From contig OY720632.1 of assembly GCA_963169105.1 (NCBI GenBank), positions 58,871,136 to 58,935,135 on the forward strand: DNA of 64,000 bases, given 5' to 3'. Both the position numbers and the translations under genes were made by a program. This stretch comes from Ceriagrion tenellum. Taxonomy: Eukaryota > Arthropoda > Insecta > Odonata > Coenagrionidae. Under the pieces are notes generated by a model, which saw nothing but the letters and a program-made list of their open reading frames with translations, searched no databases and had not been told where the DNA came from. Numbering within the stretch: position 1 is the stretch's first letter; every line of letters starts with the position of its first letter. Below, piece by piece: positions 61,956 to 64,000 of the stretch.

Positions 61956-63187
61956 CCACCAAACATGCACTATTGACATGCAGCCAGGACATTTAATGGA
62001 GACGCGCTAGATAACAGGGTCACATGCAGCCAGATGGCCAGCATCCACACAACAAGAAAGGGACTATCGGTTGCCATCACACGCATCATCTACCACAGAC
62101 CACTCCAACTATACTTCACCCGCCCATCCCTTTGCTACGCTGTCCATTGTTCTTATGTGATATTCTGTGTGCAAATCCTCACGACACGACATCATGGCAA
62201 TGAAAAGTCGACCGGGAGATGTGTATAAATGTGCTTTTGGCTCATCAACGCTATATTGCTATATCAGATATTTTTAGCGTATTTTACACATCGTCTCAAT
62301 TTTAAAATATGACACGTGAAGATACAACAAAACTCACGCTAAAACTTTCAAAAGTTCGAATCTCTATCATGTAGAAAAATAAACCTCTAAATTGTAATGA
62401 AATTCCTTTCGATGCTTGTGGTTGCCTTAAAACAGCTTTCCATGAAAAAGGCAATAACACAGAAAGCGTTATGACTAAGGTTAAACATATGTGTACCCAG
62501 GCCTGGATCAGGCAATAAGGCAAGACTTTTTTGATTCTCCCAAACTGTATGCTGAAGTAATAGGTAATGGTGTATATCGACTTATCTGCTCAGCGATAGC
62601 TATGAATGGGTCATTGCCAAAAACATGACACCGTATATACAACCACTTTTCACAACTCAGTAATGACTTTACTTAGAAGGCATAGTAGGTCTGGACGAGA
62701 CTACCATCCTGGAGGTGCGAAGTCCTTCGCAGCGTATAGACTGTAAAGAGTGTATTCTCGGGGTTCTACCCTTATGTTGTTGAGTGCTGGCAAAAGTTTC
62801 GACAACTGCTCTCCTAGCGTCTCCAGGTTAGTTCCAAAGTTCAGCCTCACTGCTGGTGAAAATGTCTACAATCGACAATACAACGCTGTAGAATCCCGAG
62901 TGTGTAGCCTTGTTATTTTAAACGATACGTAAGGAAAAGTGAAAAAATACCATTGATTTAACTCTATTGTTTGTTTTATAGCATATATCGCCTATTTACC
63001 TTTCCATTTAAATTGAATAAATTTTGTTTCTACTATGCACCATTTAGGTGTTTAAATATTGGTAAAAATGAAAATAAATACAATGATATAAAGCATATTA
63101 TCTAATTTGGCGCAGTAAAAATTGTAAGAATATATTATAAATGCTCGGAACGCGAACCGCGTAGAGTGGAAGTGAGCAACACTGAAC
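61956..63187. other. Stretch without a recognisable gene
   Basis: Mixed AT-rich DNA. It holds the GAAAC-type motif described at 62735-62840. No gene recognised. Confidence 0.45.
62735..62840 (-). repeat. Repeat end with CTGGAGA / CGAAAC motif
   Basis: On the minus strand CTGGAGA is followed by a short potential helix and GTCGAAACTTTTGCC, and further on by gggtagaaccccgagaata. This is the style of a known class of arthropod dispersed repeats, related in layout to the hammerhead-like inverted elements elsewhere in the window. One core base (A6) is changed. Only one arm is present. Confidence 0.35.
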
Positions 63188-63391
63188 ATGCATGTAAGGC
63201 GCTTACTTCGGTGGTTTGGCCTAATCGAGATAGTGGATGAGAATAGAGTAAAGAAGCAGATTTATGATTTGCGTGTTATTTTTGTGAGAGGAAGTAGAAG
63301 ATCGCGAGAGTCATGAGCGACTGTAGCGGAAGATAGTCTTAAGAGAAGGAACATTATGTGTCATAAGAACCTCATGGTTATGAGTGATTAA
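63188..63391 (+). mobile_element. Decayed non-LTR retrotransposon ORF2 C-terminus
   Basis: The frame reads MHVRRLLRWFGL, then DENRVKKQIYDLRV, GSRRSRES, a TGA stop (63314), ATVAEDSLKRRNI, and a final TAA at 63389-63391. The order 'RLRWFGHV.RM.ENR..K.IY......G.R.RGRPR..W...V.EDL.RR.I' is that of a LINE ORF2 tail. The internal TGA stands where the conserved Trp would be. No reverse transcriptase core precedes it here, so it is a 5'-truncated dead copy. Its last 65 bp, including the stop codon, are duplicated in tandem. Confidence 0.7.
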
Positions 63392-63458
63392 CGGAAGATA
63401 GTCTTAAGAGAAGGAACATTATGTGTCATAAGAACCACATGGTTATGAGTGATTAACG
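63327..63458. repeat. 65-bp tandem duplication at LINE 3' end
   Basis: Units 63327-63391 and 63392-63456 (continuing cg to 63458) are identical except for one base (cctcatgg against ccacatgg). The unit starts cggaagatagtcttaagaga and ends tgagtgattaa. Upstream DNA (catgagcgactgtagcgga) looks like the end of an older third copy. Confidence 0.9.
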
Positions 63459-63704
63459 CTTGACCTGTGTTTACTCAATTGATTCTCTATTTTCCAATGA
63501 TACAATCTTGTTAACATGACTTCTATAGGAGCGATCGCCTTTACACGTCCGACCCTCTCTCTCTCATTCTCCACAATCCACCCACTTCCAGTCAACAACC
63601 CCTTTACTCCCTCTCTAGAAATAAACACTCAACAATCAATCACAATAGTAATAAAATGTTAATTAACAAATAATTTAAAATAATATTCACCTTATCATAA
63701 TATC
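63459..63704. other. AT-rich spacer
   Basis: AT-rich DNA between the LINE tail and the DNA-transposon-like end at 63705. No features recognised. Confidence 0.5.
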
Positions 63705-63830
63705 CAGGGTGTCCAGCACTCAGGGAAACCGGGAAGAGCGGGAAATCTCAGGGAATTTTATTTTCACTGGAAATATCAGGGAAATCTCTGGGAAATATAG
63801 AATTGACTCTGGAAATTTCTGTGGTGTCAA
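63705..63830 (+). mobile_element. Possible DNA-transposon terminal region
   Basis: Begins CAGGGTGTCCAGCACTCAGG and continues with many short repeats of gggaaat, ctcaggga and atcaggga type. I recall similar 'CAGGGTGTC...GGGAAA' ends in dispersed animal DNA transposons. No matching inverted end falls in the window, and the right boundary is arbitrary. The superfamily is not determined. Confidence 0.35.
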
Positions 63831-63988
63831 TATATAAAACAGCAACGGAAGCAATGTGCCTTTTTCGGCAAGTTGCTAAGTCAAATTTCCCTTGCGTTGT
63901 CGCATTTTGCATTCCTGTAATCACCGAAAGTAGGTACAATGTTTTCTATAAATGTTCATTGTGTTCTTATTGGTCATAGTCTCTAAAT

Positions 63989-64000
63989 CAGTGGCGGAAA
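63989..64000 (+). mobile_element. Possible hAT-type terminus cut by the window edge
   Basis: The last 12 bases, CAGTGGCGGAAA, match the start of many hAT terminal inverted repeats. Twelve bases cannot decide this. Confidence 0.2.

Overview
This 64-kb window looks like non-coding nuclear DNA from an arthropod, most probably an insect with a fairly large, repeat-rich genome. I found no protein-coding gene I can name with confidence. I also found no rRNA cluster, no free-standing canonical tRNA gene, no CRISPR array and no bacterial-style operon. AT-rich DNA dominates and is broken by CpG- and pyrimidine-rich patches a few hundred bases long. Almost all open frames are short, overlap on both strands, or are low-complexity translations of those patches. 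The arthropod call rests on the style of the repeats: an insect-type Helitron end, tRNA-derived SINEs, decayed non-LTR retrotransposon ORF2 tails, and inverted elements with a 'CTGANGA ... GAAAC' core typical of insect dispersed repeats. The species cannot be read from the sequence.

Layout. A compact non-autonomous Helitron lies at 243-912. Two tRNA-like SINE heads sit head to head at 6965-7150. A decayed Jockey/CR1-group ORF2 tail is on the minus strand at 9860-10190. A perfect 32-bp-arm hairpin is at 11753-11833. A composite SINE with two tRNA-like heads and two body copies runs on the minus strand at 18535-19113. A hAT-like terminus (23748), a perfect 25-bp-arm hairpin (24074-24127) and a hammerhead-like inverted element (24427-24510) form a cluster. 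A second SINE family has one copy at 29234-29421 (+) and one at 53134-53323 (-). Just downstream of the first copy are three successive inverted-repeat elements (29478-30191), all carrying the same divergent core motif.

The best candidates for host transcribed sequence are a GC-rich block with good acceptor and donor sites but no open frame at 35365-35558 (a possible 5'UTR exon), and a small open frame with a signal-peptide-like start at 40824-41016. Both are weak calls.

The right third holds a tRNA-like module (46861-46934), a near-perfect inverted repeat of about 190 bp flanked by 12-bp direct repeats (50085-50320), a second LINE ORF2 tail (50449-50769), and long (AT)n tracts. One (AT)n pair encloses an element with about 78-bp inverted arms around a purine-rich, G4-prone loop (58321-58733). 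Further right are about 1 kb of extreme polypyrimidine DNA (60600-61590), a hairpin-bearing arthropod repeat (61888-61955), a third LINE tail ending in a 65-bp tandem duplication (63188-63458), and the starts of what may be two DNA transposons at the right edge.

The most interesting signal is the repeated association of inverted-repeat elements with a hammerhead-ribozyme-like core ('CTGANGA', helix, 'GAAAC', then GUH) at several independent places. Such ribozymes are known in Penelope-like elements and related small retroelements. Catalytic activity is an untested inference here, and several copies lack a needed residue. All calls come from reading the sequence; no database search or folding program was run.
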